Part shown: positions 11,520 through 21,901 of the stretch, one piece after another
Layout of the letters: each line of letters begins with the position of its first letter
Numbering within the stretch: the first letter of the stretch is position 1
DNA from: Ophiocordyceps camponoti-saundersi (nom. inval.)
Taxonomy: Eukaryota > Ascomycota > Sordariomycetes > Hypocreales > Ophiocordycipitaceae
NCBI GenBank assembly: GCA_003339415.1
Contig: PDHQ01000117.1
Location: forward strand, 1 to 64,000
DNA length: 64,000 nucleotides
Reading direction: 5' to 3'
Notes under the pieces: generated by a model
Databases searched by the model: none
Told to the model about the DNA's origin: nothing
Seen by the model: the letters and a program-made list of their open reading frames with translations, nothing else
Program-made: the position numbers and the translations under genes

Positions 11520-13374
11520 ATGGCCAAGGATCGTCTCGTCCGACGTCGGTCGTGTAGACGACGAGATGTCATCTTGGCTTTGATCGCCGCCGTGACGCTA
11601 TGGTATCTCTGGGCGGCTTCGTGGCGACGAACGCCGTCTACGTCGTCTTCGGAATGGGATCGGTTACGACATTGGATGAATACGCCTTTGACGGACTTAA
11701 AGGCTCGGCCTAGCAGCTTTGACTGGGCCGCCGTCCAACTACGACATAGACCGAATAAGGGGGTGAAGAAGATGTCGGAGTCGACGACGTGGCCGGTCCG
11801 GAGGCCGAGGATACAGCACCGCTTCGGACCGGAGTCTGAGGCCGAGGCTCGGACGAGGATCCATCGGCTGGCTGAAGTGCGGAAGCTCTTTCAGGCTAAT
11901 TGGGCGAGTTATCGACGCCTTGCATGGGGTAGAGACGCTTTGCTTCCCATCGCTGGGAAAGGAAGAGACCAGTTCGGTGGCTGGGCTGCTACGCTGGTCG
12001 ACAGCCTCGACACGCTATGGATCATGGGCCTACGCAGCGAATTCGACGAGGCGGCCGCCGCAGTCGCATCTCTCGACTTCGGCAAGGCGACGACGAACCG
12101 CATCAACATCTTCGAAACCAACATCCGCTACCTCGGCGGTCTCCTCGCCGCCTACGACGTCAGTCTCCGACCGGCGCTGTTGGCCAAGGCTGTCGAACTG
12201 GGCGACTTGCTATACGGCGCTTTCAACACCGTCAACGGCATGCCTGTCGACTTCATCGACCTCGACGCCGCTCGTACAGGACAAGGATTAGAGACCGAGG
12301 CTCGTGTGGTGGCTGCTTCGCCCGGCACGCTTTCCCTTGAGCTCACCCGGTTATCGCAACTTACAGGCGACGCCAAGTACTACGACGCGGCGACGGCCGT
12401 CATGGACGTCTTTCGTCGCGGTCAGAATAGGACTAGACTTCCCGGTGCTTGGCCCATGTTCGTCTCCATGAGGCATGCCAACGTCGTGGACGGGGAGGCG
12501 TTTACGCTTGGTGGTTCTGTCGATTCGTTGTTTGAGTATCTCCCCAAGATGCATCAGCTGCTGGCAGGCAGAGGCGGATACGACGACATGTTTCACGCCT
12601 TTGCCTCCGTTGCAGATCGGCATTTCTTCTTCCGGCCCATGTTACCCGGTCGACAAGACGTCCTGCTCCCGGGGAATATCAACATGGGGCTCTCGGGGCC
12701 GATGCTCGATCCGGAGACGGAGCATCTTACGTGTTTCCTCGGCGCCACCTTTGCCCTCGCGGGACGACTCCTCGATAGAGCTGATTACGTCGACCTCGGA
12801 GATAAGTTGACGAGGGGCTTCATGTTGGCCTACAGCTCGTTCCCAACTGGCATCATGCCCGAACGGCTCGCTACGATGCCCTGTCGTGATCGGTCTGATT
12901 GTCCGTGGGATGAGAAGCTGTGGCGGTCTTCGCGCGATGCGAGTCCCGAGTGGAAGCCTCACCTCCCGCTTGGCTTCACGCACGCTAAAGATCCGCGGTA
13001 TCTTTTACGACCGGAGGCTATAGAGAGTGTGTTCTACCTCTATCGTATTACCGGGAGGGGGGAGTTTAGGGACGCTGCTTGGGATATGTTCCAGGCTGTT
13101 AACAAGGGGACGAGGACTGAGTTTGCGAACGCTGCTGTTCTCGACGTTACCAAGGCTGAGTTTCCTCTTCCTAAGGAGGATTACATGGAGGTTAGTTGTC
13201 CCCTTTCTCTTTTTCGGTTTGTCTCTTCTGTTTGATCTTTACTGACGTGTCTTGAAGAGCTTTTGGTTGGCTGAGACGTTGAAATACTTTTACCTTGTTT
13301 TCTCGCCGCCGGATATTATCAGTCTTGATCAGTTTGTTCTCAATACTGAGGCTCACCCCTTTAGAGTTCCTTGA
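11520..13374 (+). CDS. glycoside hydrolase family 47 alpha-mannosidase
   Basis: Class I alpha-1,2-mannosidase that trims Man residues from N-glycans in the ER/Golgi. Exons 11520-13190 and 13258-13374 (595 aa). Residues about 17-33 form a signal anchor after a very basic cytosolic tail, giving a type II membrane topology. GH47 hallmarks in order: [85 protein letters not shown], and the Ca-binding C-terminal LNTEAHPF encoded by the short second exon. The 67-nt intron has a TACTGACG branch site and ends in AAG. Whether it is ER Mns1-like or Golgi IB-like needs a phylogeny. Confidence 0.95.
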
Positions 13375-13585
13375 GGCTATGATGGGAGTTGGTAGGGGGT
13401 TGGGGAAAGGGGAACGTGTTTAAAGAGTTGGATAGACGTTGGATATATCTCCTGGCTTACAACGGGAATACGCTGATATATAAAAGTACTCGCTTTCCTG
13501 TTGATGAATCTCCATACTGTCATGTCTAAACACCCGTACAAGCAGAGAGCGGCATAGAAGCTATAATGAGAAACACACACCCCCT

Positions 13586-13945
13586 TCAATGCTCAACCTC
13601 CAAAATCTCCATCTCCCCCACCGTAGACCAAAGCTTATCCATCAACTTCTCCGTCTCGCCAAGCCTCGCCTCCAAACCAATAGACCTACAAATGATATTA
13701 AAGAAATCGATGAACATCTCCTTGATGAACCCTCTCTGATGTAGGACGGCGACATTTCCCTCGTTACACAGCAACATAAAACCCACGACGCTAATGACCC
13801 CTCGGCTGACGTGCGAGGCGGAGCTGGTCTTCAGCCCGGCGAATCTGTGGAAGATGACGTTGTCTGCTTCGGAGTTGTAGAGGATGATTCCTCGCCAGGG
13901 GCTTGCTTCTGAGCTTGGGTCTTTAAGGTCGCATTCTAGGACGGT
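13586..13945 (-). pseudogene. diverged duplicate of the adjacent unknown gene, probably broken
   Basis: Open frame of 119 codons from just after an in-frame TAG (13946-13948) down to the stop at 13586. It has no suitable upstream ATG; the frame is open further upstream of the TAG (reading VDVGGVLNSKR). The translation aligns collinearly with the C-terminal half of the protein at 14520-15206: VLECDLKDPSS against VFEVEHSLDPNS, VIFHRF against VVVYHQF, an aromatic-rich middle, and TEKLMDKLW against DETMEKLW. Either a decayed tandem duplicate or a gene with an unrecognised upstream exon ending at the TAG acceptor-like site (CTAG). I favour decay. Confidence 0.5.
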
Positions 13946-14519
13946 CTAGATCCTTTTGCTGTTGAGGACGCCGCCGACGTCGACTGTTGGGGTCAAGGAT
14001 CTTTCTGTTGGCATCTTGGTTCCTTTTGTCTGTCTTTTGTTTGTCTGACGTTGAGTTTTCCCGTCTCTTCTGTCCTTTTTTCCTGCTGGGCGTTTTCGTC
14101 TCTCTTGTTTGAGGCGAGTTTGAAGAGAAAGGATTCACGACGCGTAGGTAAAAGACAATTTCTCGTGCTGCGTAACTCGAACCTCGGCGTTTACCCAGAT
14201 TAACTCGTGTTTCTTTTCAGGTTAACGATGATTCACGACTCAGCTGTGAATCAGACTAGAAACTTCTTTTCGTTTGCTAGAGATGATGGGCTTGAGCGTC
14301 TTGTCTTTGCTTGTATGGGAAGAGAGGCATGACTTCCGTTCGGAGAGGGTTGAGTTGCCTGTTGACTAAATCTATGCCATCCACCTGCATCTACCTGCAC
14401 CTACTCCAGACGACCTTGTCGTGGAAAGAGAAGGAGGAAACAAACAGTAAGGACCTGCTTCCCTCCCCCTATTCCGTAAACCCCCTTCCCTACTCCATAA
14501 CCCCAGAGTCCCAATCCCA
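13946..14519. other. intergenic / remnant
   Basis: May hold the 5' remains of the broken duplicate (about 13946-14140, minus strand, Lys/Arg/Gln-rich frame). Nothing else recognised. Confidence 0.4.
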
Positions 14520-15206
14520 TCAAGTAAAAGTCCTCACCATAGGCCTTCTCTTCAGGTAATCCTGCAGCTCTTCGAAAGTGAGTCCGCGGTCATACGTCTC
14601 TACCCTGTTGTTGATCCCCATCAGCCCTGCACTCTTGACCCTAGTCCACAACTTCTCCATCGTCTCGTCCGCATCGGCAAAGCGGAACTCCAGGGGCTCG
14701 CCGACAACAGCCTCCCTTCCGACATCGCTGCAGATGCGGTAAAAGGCCTCTCTGTCCCTCTGCTTCATGGTCCCCTTGTAACTCAAGATGAGGTATGCGT
14801 CGTTGGTTTCGAAAGCAGTGCGGGCGAATATCCCCTGCGTCACACCCGCTCCGAGACCCTCTAGGGCTTTGAACTGGTGGTATACGACGACTTCGACGCG
14901 CTTGTGGTGCCAGATGACAAGTCTTTTGCTGTTGGGGTCCAGCGAGTGCTCGACTTCGAAGACGTCCCACGATCGATAGTCGCAGTCGCGCTTCGTGTCG
15001 TCGAGAAGGGGGGTGAGGAGTCCGCGGTTGGGACAGGAGTTGAAGAAGATGGTGCTTCTGCTTCCCATTGTTGAAGGGGAGACGAGGTGATGTTCTCTTT
15101 CGTCGAGTGAGTTGCAAGGCGGGAGAAGACGTCTGAAGAGGAGATTGAAGTCGTCTTTCGTGAGCGAGAGTCTGTCGCTGGAGTCTTTCCCTTGGTTCGA
15201 AGCCAT
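14520..15206 (-). CDS. unknown protein, paralogue of the 13.6-kb remnant
   Basis: Single open frame of 228 aa from the ATG at 15206 (MASNQGKD); the frame stays open further upstream but without a better ATG. No signal peptide, TM or known domain. The protein is Arg/Asp/Leu-rich and globular in appearance, with WDVFEVEHSLDPNS and FADADETMEKLW segments that recur in the neighbouring remnant, so this is a locally duplicated, probably lineage-restricted family. Its function is unknown. Confidence 0.6.
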   Translation of the reverse strand: MASNQGKDSSDRLSLTKDDFNLLFRRLLPPCNSLDEREHHLVSPSTMGSRSTIFFNSCPNRGLLTPLLDDTKRDCDYRSWDVFEVEHSLDPNSKRLVIWHHKRVEVVVYHQFKALEGLGAGVTQGIFARTAFETNDAYLILSYKGTMKQRDREAFYRICSDVGREAVVGEPLEFRFADADETMEKLWTRVKSAGLMGINNRVETYDRGLTFEELQDYLKRRPMVRTFT

Positions 15207-16049
15207 TGGTGATGATAGGGGGGATGAAGCTTTATAGACGCAGCTACTCACGAGTTGAAAACGCGAATCCCGATGCATCTGCGTTGGTAGTCTCTGGCCG
15301 TGGCATCGTTGACGAGGCCGGGAGAGGGAAAGCAAACGTTAGATTTTTCTTTTCCTCCCCTCAGGCGGTGACGGGATGAAAATTCACTGCTTCAGGGTAT
15401 GACGCTTCTATCGTCGTCTTGTATCTTCGGCCAACAGAACAGCTGCTGTAGCTTAGCGACGGGTAGATGAGTTGTCTTGATCCACGAATACAAGTGAACT
15501 TACCGAGAAATAGGTGACGAAGCCTGAAGGAGATGAGCAGAAGAGAGAAGAAGAATCTCAAGACGTGCTTTGGCTTCATGTTTGAATCTGCTGTGACGAG
15601 GCCTGATCTTTTCAAGAGGAGGACCTCTTCTTTCAGTAGGGCACTGAGGTATGGTTTCTACAACCTGCTTGATGGGAACACGGACTATTGCGTGATGTGA
15701 TGCCATGAGAAGATGTGGGAGAGGAAAAATTTCCATGTAAAGGAGATTATGAACCCGTCATGTCGGACGTCTTCCCGTTTGCAACCCCCCCCCCCCCTGG
15801 TGTGTGCTTCGCCTCTGAAGCGAGGCACCAACAAGAGGAGAAGCAATGACCAGGGCAGTGAAATTACAGAGGCTGATACAGCCTGTAGGGTCGTCCCTTG
15901 TGGGCCACAGCACGCAAACCTATCTTCCTGCATCCATACATGGACCAAGAGACGTGTTTCTATAACGTGTCTTGTCGAATTTTGAAACTGAGAGTCTTCA
16001 AATCCAGACTCTCAGCATATCTCGTCACCATCGACTACTATACAGCAGC
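15207..16049. other. intergenic
   Basis: Promoter of the minus-strand unknown gene and DNA with a poly-C run (about 15785-15797). Small ORFs only. Confidence 0.5.
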
Positions 16050-16662
16050 ATGTCCGCTCGAATCTCGCTGCCCGATAAAATCGACTCATCCCTTGCTGCG
16101 GAAATTTTCGACGAAAAGCTTTCAGGAACCTTTCAGCTGGAATCTGAAGATGAAAGGACTACCAAGCAGTAGTCGACGCCTTCTATTCGACTCGAGTCTA
16201 TCCTTGAATACAGCTAAACAGGACATGAATACAACAAGCAACGGCGGATATTCCCAGTTTCCGCCTCGCGATACTGAGTAGGTATGTATGTACAATCCCT
16301 TCTCCTCGAACAGCCTCGTCGTGTCCCTTCACACGATGCAGATTACACGGGAGAGGAAGCTCTTCTTTCATGATAGACGCAACGAGACCGTGGCGTCTAG
16401 AGGTCCGACATCCGGATCTCGCTTCACGGCCAATCCAGAAGAACGAAGCTGGCATCGACATCTTTGACCTCGAAACTTCTCCTCTTGACGGATCCCGGAG
16501 GGAAAAAGCACAACTCTGGCTTCATATCGAGAATCGTTGGGTCTAGAGGGAGATGAAGATTGGCCTAGACCATGGACTGCACGCCCAGCTGGAGCCACTC
16601 TGTCGCAATTCGCCGCCCGGTATCCTGGCGAGCTCAAGCCGAGGACAGAACCAGTCGGATGA
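16050..16662 (+). pseudogene. possible small gene with downstream frameshift
   Basis: ATG at 16050 opens a 40-codon frame (MSARISLPDKIDSSLAAEIF) ending in TAG at 16170-16172. A phase 2 donor (GTAGTC, 16169) and an acceptor at 16341 would join it to a coding-looking frame reading FMIDATRPWRLEVRHPDLA and LWLHIENRWV, which stops at 16544-16546. Directly after that stop a different frame continues with GDEDWPRPWTARPAGATL down to a TGA at 16660. The composition of all three pieces looks like protein, so either a short gene ending at 16546 or a longer gene broken by a frameshift. No family recognised. Confidence 0.35.
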
Positions 16663-16737
16663 GCGAGTTGATGGCTTCAACACGTCGATTGGCCGTCGTC
16701 AACCTGGTCTTGGTCTAGCAAAAACGAAGACGCCTCT

Positions 16738-18102
16738 TCACTTCCAGTCCTTGGCAACTCGCCATTGGTCGTCGTACTTGCGCCCGGCACCGTCTATTAA
16801 GTCGCAGTCTCGATGCCCCCATTTACGACGAAAGACTTCACGACCAGTCTCGGTCAGAAGCTCGGTAGCCTCGGCGATGCCACGAGCCGGGTAGTAAAAG
16901 GGTTCTCCCCGGCCGCCTTGCTGACCCAGCTGCCAGGTATTGCGTCCGCGCTCGCCGTGCTTGTAGTGGAACATGTGATCGGCCAAGGCCTTGAGCTTCT
17001 GGAAGTAAGCGGCGTCGGCGCTCATCTCAGGGGCAGCGTCTCCCTTCGTCGCTTGCTTCTCCTTGTTTTCATCCCTGGACTTGACCGACGACGACGACGA
17101 CTTGGTAGGCGGCGGAGGGTTAGGATCGGTAAAGGCCGGTTCGACGGAGGGATCGCGGTAGAGAGCTCCGAGGTCGTCGAGGACGGTGCTGACATCGGTT
17201 ACTATGGCGGCACGACCGTCTCGCTGAGTCCAGTTGCGCATCATGAGACGAGAGTGCATATCACAGTCGTTCATGTAATAGGGGATATAAACATCCCAAC
17301 CTCCGACATCATCGTAGGCTTCGCGGTTGACGAGCGATAGATGATCGTATGAGAAGAAGACGTTGGACCAACGAATAGGCTCCTCGCGACGACGCTGAAG
17401 CTCGGCCAGGCATAGCTCATATACGGATCGATATCCTTCATCGCCGGCAGGAGGCGTCACGCCCTCGAGACCATCCTCATAAGAAAGGACCAGGACATCC
17501 ATGTGAGACCAAAAGTAAAACGGCCACTTGTTCTCGTGAGCGAGATGAGTGAAGTAGTTTTGCAACTGGGCAAAAGTCATCAACACCGGCGCCGCCACGA
17601 TCCGCACCCCCATCCGTCGAAGCATATCGTGATCGACGTAGAGCGGATTCTGCAACGTCAGTTTCCCCTCTGCATTGGCCCTCGCCGCTCCGCCCGTGTT
17701 CTCAACCACCCAGATCTGATCGGCCGGCCAACCGGCCGTTATGTACGACACGATGGCCTGAAGTAGCACCGGCCAGGCGCGGGTGAAGCCGATGAGGAGA
17801 GGAGGCGCGTAGTCCAAGCCGTACTTTTCGTGCAGCTTGTCCTTGGGCCGGTTCCAGACCGGTACCTGCGGAGGAGAGGCGCCGGCTGGCTTGAGCTTCG
17901 GGAACGGCTCTCGGATCGGTGGCGGTGTCCATTCTGGTTCCGGGAGGTAAGTCGGTGTCTTACTGCTGGTGGTGCTGGTGGTGGCGGTGGTGCTGATGAG
18001 GTGCCGAGCTTTGGTCAAGGCTGGCTCTCTCGTGAGAAACAGGACCAATATGGCGGCTATGGCAGTCGCCATGATGATGTAGCGACGGCCACGGAGAGCC
18101 AT
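16738..18102 (-). CDS. type II membrane glycosyltransferase-like protein
   Basis: Uninterrupted 454-aa ORF. Residues about 8-24 form a signal anchor after a short basic tail, followed by a Ser/Thr/Pro-rich stem (35-85) and a catalytic-type domain starting PPLLIGFTRAWPVLLQAI. The segment DQIWVVENTGG resembles the nucleotide-sugar fold of GT-A enzymes, FYFWSHMDVLVL is in the position of a DxD-type metal site, and DVGGWDVYIPYYMNDCDMH resembles the acceptor-binding part seen in GT2-like fungal proteins. A Ser-rich/charged insert (about 345-375) lies before the C-terminal conserved block. It probably acts in the Golgi; donor and acceptor are unknown. Confidence 0.8.
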   Translation of the reverse strand: MALRGRRYIIMATAIAAILVLFLTREPALTKARHLISTTATTSTTSSKTPTYLPEPEWTPPPIREPFPKLKPAGASPPQVPVWNRPKDKLHEKYGLDYAPPLLIGFTRAWPVLLQAIVSYITAGWPADQIWVVENTGGAARANAEGKLTLQNPLYVDHDMLRRMGVRIVAAPVLMTFAQLQNYFTHLAHENKWPFYFWSHMDVLVLSYEDGLEGVTPPAGDEGYRSVYELCLAELQRRREEPIRWSNVFFSYDHLSLVNREAYDDVGGWDVYIPYYMNDCDMHSRLMMRNWTQRDGRAAIVTDVSTVLDDLGALYRDPSVEPAFTDPNPPPPTKSSSSSVKSRDENKEKQATKGDAAPEMSADAAYFQKLKALADHMFHYKHGERGRNTWQLGQQGGRGEPFYYPARGIAEATELLTETGREVFRRKWGHRDCDLIDGAGRKYDDQWRVAKDWK

Positions 18103-19740
18103 GGCGGCGAAAGAGATGAAGCTGCTATGGGACGAGGACGAAGTCAGTTTCTCGATCTGACGATTCCATCGGAGTTGAACATCATCTTTCTTCTCCTCTT
18201 ACCTCTGTAGGAAGGCCGTCATTGTTGGGGAGGGATCAGTTGATGTCGAAGATAGAGTTTAGAGGAGGGTTGGAAGGAGTTTGGGAAAAAAAAAAGTCTG
18301 ATGGAACTCGATCAACCCATCAATGCTGGGTGGAGACTGAAACAAGGTCTGGGGATAAGCATAGCCACAGGCACTAACTTGATAACTGAGTAGTTCGTGG
18401 TTGGACTCGGTTGACGGTGGAGGTTGCCATGAGTCCGCCCTTGACCCCACGCAAGGCCAATCGGAGCCTTGTAAGCTTTCCATCTCATCGATGCTGTCGA
18501 GAGAAGGTTATCTCGGTTTCCATCTCTTCTATGTATGTATATGCGAAATATAGCGGAAGAAAGCCAAGGGAAGGGTTGTCTAGAGGCTCTTGATGACGAG
18601 TCTCCGTAATAACAGCTTCATTATCCGTATAGCTACCCAATAACAGTTTATCAGCAAGCCATGAACGAAATTTACCATCAATCTCATGCCCGTGCAAATG
18701 AATGAAGCTGCGCCACAGCTCATACAATGCCCATTGTAATCGCCTATACGAGAAACGCTCCACTCTCACTTACCCCGTGACACCGGTGGAGAGGGCATCC
18801 TTCATAAATTGGAATGAATGCGACAGTCGATATGGACAGCTGTTATCCGTTGTTGTATGAGCTCGCCGAGGTATCATGATGATGTCATTTGTCTTACATG
18901 CTTGGAGGAGGAGGAACACTCACTGGTAGAGTAGTTCGTGTTAGTTAGTTCTCGAGAACCAGCAACGGCAGAACCTCTGTTTCTTTTTACAGCACCAAGA
19001 AAGAGCCGTTACGAACTATATGTATGTAAAGTTGCGTGCATAAATCAATGCACATCATCATCAAAGTGGATTCGCCATGTGAAAAAGTCTGAACAGCCAA
19101 GTCTTTTTTTTTTGTCTTCTCTTTTGCTTCAACGTTAGCTGCTGCAGCTGGTGGTGAGAATTGAGTTTGCTTCCTTAGTAATTGTTTATATAACTGTATG
19201 TACGACGTGGACTGTTATTTGGACTCCTCCTACGGATATATCAAGTCCAAGCCTCCTCCTGTAGGTAATGAAGGGTAGGCACGGCTGTTGTGTCGTTAGG
19301 CAGATGGATGGGCATAAATGGACAAGCCCTCCCTCCCTCTTCTTTTGTGAGGAGACTTTATCTTTTTACTCCAGCTAGCCTGAACTTTCGGCACTGGTAA
19401 CCTCTATTGATCTACTGCTTTACTACAAGAACCTCTCAGAAAGCTACAGTTGCCGTAGATAGTTAGGGTTGTAGGTAGATGAGTTGTGGTCTGGCACGAT
19501 GTTTGTAATAGAAGGCCTTCTGGACAATCGAGTGGTTATCAATAGACGCCCTCCTATTCTCTCCCATCTTCTCATGGAAGACTCGTTTCTTACTCTAACC
19601 TGATCAGTCTTTCTGCACAGGCAGCCTCTATCAATCCAGTTCTCACTCGAAAATGCCTACCAGATACAAGTTCAAAGTTGTTAATAACATAGAAGAGGAT
19701 GAGCATGTCTCTCTATAGACATTAGGTTTCTAGGAGGTCT
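18103..19740. other. intergenic
   Basis: AT-richer spacer with an A run at 18284-18294 and T run near 19106. A minus-strand frame at 18485-18769 (RLQWALYELWRSFIHLHGH) looks weakly protein-like but has no ATG start or known domain. No gene called. Confidence 0.55.
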
Positions 19741-21054
19741 TCAGACAACCTGCGATCCAACCTTGTCCCCCTCACTAGACGACCCTATGTATCTCGAAAA
19801 AGCCCTCTCAGCAGCAGACTTCGACAAAGAACCACTATTATCCCTGATATTATCCAGAAGCCCCTGAAAAGCAGGCTTCGATTCCTCGAAAGAGGACTTG
19901 GAAGCCGTCATCTCGATCAGCGTCGTCGCCAACATCTTGACCAAGGATTCGGCAAGGCCGTCTCCGACCTGCGTCTCAATCTTCTTCAGATCCCAACCAC
20001 GAATGGAAAGACACTTTTCCGCCGAGGGATACTTTGCCTTTCGGAAGTGATCCGTACACCAAGCCTCCGTCCCAAGACAACCTTCGTCTGCCGGCTTGCC
20101 ATCCGGGCACGACGCAGCGTTGGCCGATAGGAAGGGCGGGCTCTCCCTGGTGGCGAAGCAGTCGTCTCTCAGATTGGTGGGGACCAGCGTGTTGCATACC
20201 TGTTCTGTTCCCAGGCACTGCTCGCTCGCGTCAGAGCAATTCTCTGCCTTGAGCTGCCACTTCAGAGGTTCCGGAATCTGGTCGCGAAAGTTTCGGCAGT
20301 TGGTCTCGGAACCGTATAGCTTCACGGAGCTGCTCTCCTTGCACCAGGCCGCTGTCCCGTTGCAGAGCTCGTTTGTCTGCTGCTCGGGGCATTCGGCAGA
20401 GTAAGGGACGGAGAAAGGGGCTCGTTGACGCCGTGCGAAACATCGAAGCCGTTCATCTAGATTGGCGATGCGGCCGCATAGAGATTCCGTTCCCTTGCAC
20501 TCTTCGGCATCGTCTCCTTGACAGTTGTCTTGTCGACTTGGCTGTTTCCAGGAGGTGACGGCCAGCTTGCGGAAGCCCAGACACACCTCTGTCGAACCGT
20601 ATAAGAACTTCGCCTTGGGTGTTTTGCACCATTCGATCAGTCTGAGGCATGTCTCGTCTGCTGTGCCGTAGGGACAGTCGTGAGAAGCGGGTGTGATCCA
20701 AGGTCCCTTGTCCCGCGCTGCAAAGCACTCCTTACGCATGATCAGGTCTTCTATCCCCTCGCAAGCCGCTTCAGCGGTGCGGGTGCACTCCTTGTCCGAG
20801 CCGTGACACGCAGCAGATTGTACGTCTGTCCATTTCTTCGACCTCGGTTTGGCAGCTCTATCTTTGAAGCAGGCTTCTGGCGATCTGTAGGGAGACCTCG
20901 CAACGATGAAGGACCGGCACCAGACCTCAGTCCCCACGCAGTCCTCCACGAGGCCCGAGCAAGGCTGCTTTGATCGAGGTAACCAGGGCTTGAGTGCCGG
21001 CTCGGCCGTGGCTGAAACGGCCTGGATTGCCACAATAAGAAGGGAGAGAAGCAT
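19741..21054 (-). CDS. secreted Cys-rich tandem-repeat protein
   Basis: Single-exon 437-aa protein. Residues 1-18 are a signal peptide. The mature part holds three full repeats of about 90-95 residues, each with eight Cys, preceded by a half repeat with four Cys (28 Cys in the region). Each repeat alternates a GTE..C...(R/D)..CF..R half and a C.GTEAWC....KYGS...C half; W after the GTEA-type motif and the C-F-x-x-R pattern are conserved. The C-terminal 85 residues lack Cys and look helical. It is probably extracellular and disulfide-bonded. No family recognised. It is divergent from the phosphatase-like gene at 21902, sharing about 850 bp of promoter, so co-regulation is possible. Confidence 0.85.
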   Translation of the reverse strand: MLLSLLIVAIQAVSATAEPALKPWLPRSKQPCSGLVEDCVGTEVWCRSFIVARSPYRSPEACFKDRAAKPRSKKWTDVQSAACHGSDKECTRTAEAACEGIEDLIMRKECFAARDKGPWITPASHDCPYGTADETCLRLIEWCKTPKAKFLYGSTEVCLGFRKLAVTSWKQPSRQDNCQGDDAEECKGTESLCGRIANLDERLRCFARRQRAPFSVPYSAECPEQQTNELCNGTAAWCKESSSVKLYGSETNCRNFRDQIPEPLKWQLKAENCSDASEQCLGTEQVCNTLVPTNLRDDCFATRESPPFLSANAASCPDGKPADEGCLGTEAWCTDHFRKAKYPSAEKCLSIRGWDLKKIETQVGDGLAESLVKMLATTLIEMTASKSSFEESKPAFQGLLDNIRDNSGSLSKSAAERAFSRYIGSSSEGDKVGSQVV

Positions 21055-21901
21055 CTTGATTCAATGTTCTGTCTTGTCCGTCACTCGAGAAGCGTCTTTG
21101 GAGCTGCCTTTTATCCGCAGTGATCCACACCGCTTGTTACTGTCTTCGTCCAGATCAAGATTTGCCATGCCCGGTTGAGCCACGAAGCAGTTTCCTATTT
21201 GTCGAGTTGTTAATAGCTCAAAAGGTATATATATACGCATGTGCCGGTCTCCTTGGTTGTAGGTCTCATAACTCTGAAGCTATATTTATGAATGTATATA
21301 TCTAGCTGTATATCCATCTACTTATTCCCAGCAATTCGAAAGCTATACGTGACTTGACATGTATAATCCTCTTAATTGCCTCCCAACTAAATCTCGCTCC
21401 TTGGTCTCACTGTCCCCAAGGCAAAATGCTCGTATATCTGCGCGGCCCAAAGAGGTATAAAGACTGACCGAGTCAGAAAGACAAGACACGGAGATCCGCA
21501 TGGCTTTCGAGACAATGATACGGAACGGGAAGTAAGGGCACACGGCATCCCTTCCAACCTAAGCTTAGGCCATCGGAAACTCTTTATATGTCTTCTATTG
21601 GCTTAGATGAAGACTCCTCTCTTTTCTATGAGCACTCATATTGCGAGGCTGGCGGGGCAGAGCCTGACTTGGCTCCCACATGTTATTCGGTCCTACCGCT
21701 GCGGAGTACTTTGGCTCTGGGATCGTCCTGAAACATCTCTTCACTTGGTGTAAGTGGTGGATTTTCAGCTCGGCTGTGAAGCTCGGTTATTGTCACGACC
21801 GGCATCATCTTCTTTACAAATGGGAGCTCGATCGCACTCACCGCCATGTCATCCTTCACTTGACTTCCAAGGTTTCAGTCCAGCTCCAGTCGCAGCAACG
21901 C
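21055..21901. promoter_or_regulatory. shared divergent promoter region of two secreted-protein genes
   Basis: 847 bp between the two divergent starts. TATA-like sequences lie at about 21224-21234 (TATATATA) on the minus-gene side and 21582-21588 on the plus-gene side. An in-frame ATG at 21680 upstream of the plus gene opens a 74-codon extension that would bury the signal peptide, so it is treated as leader. Confidence 0.4.

Noticed and set aside
18485..18769. 94-codon minus-strand ORF with protein-like composition
   Set aside because: No ATG start, no homologue recognised, no splice partners found.
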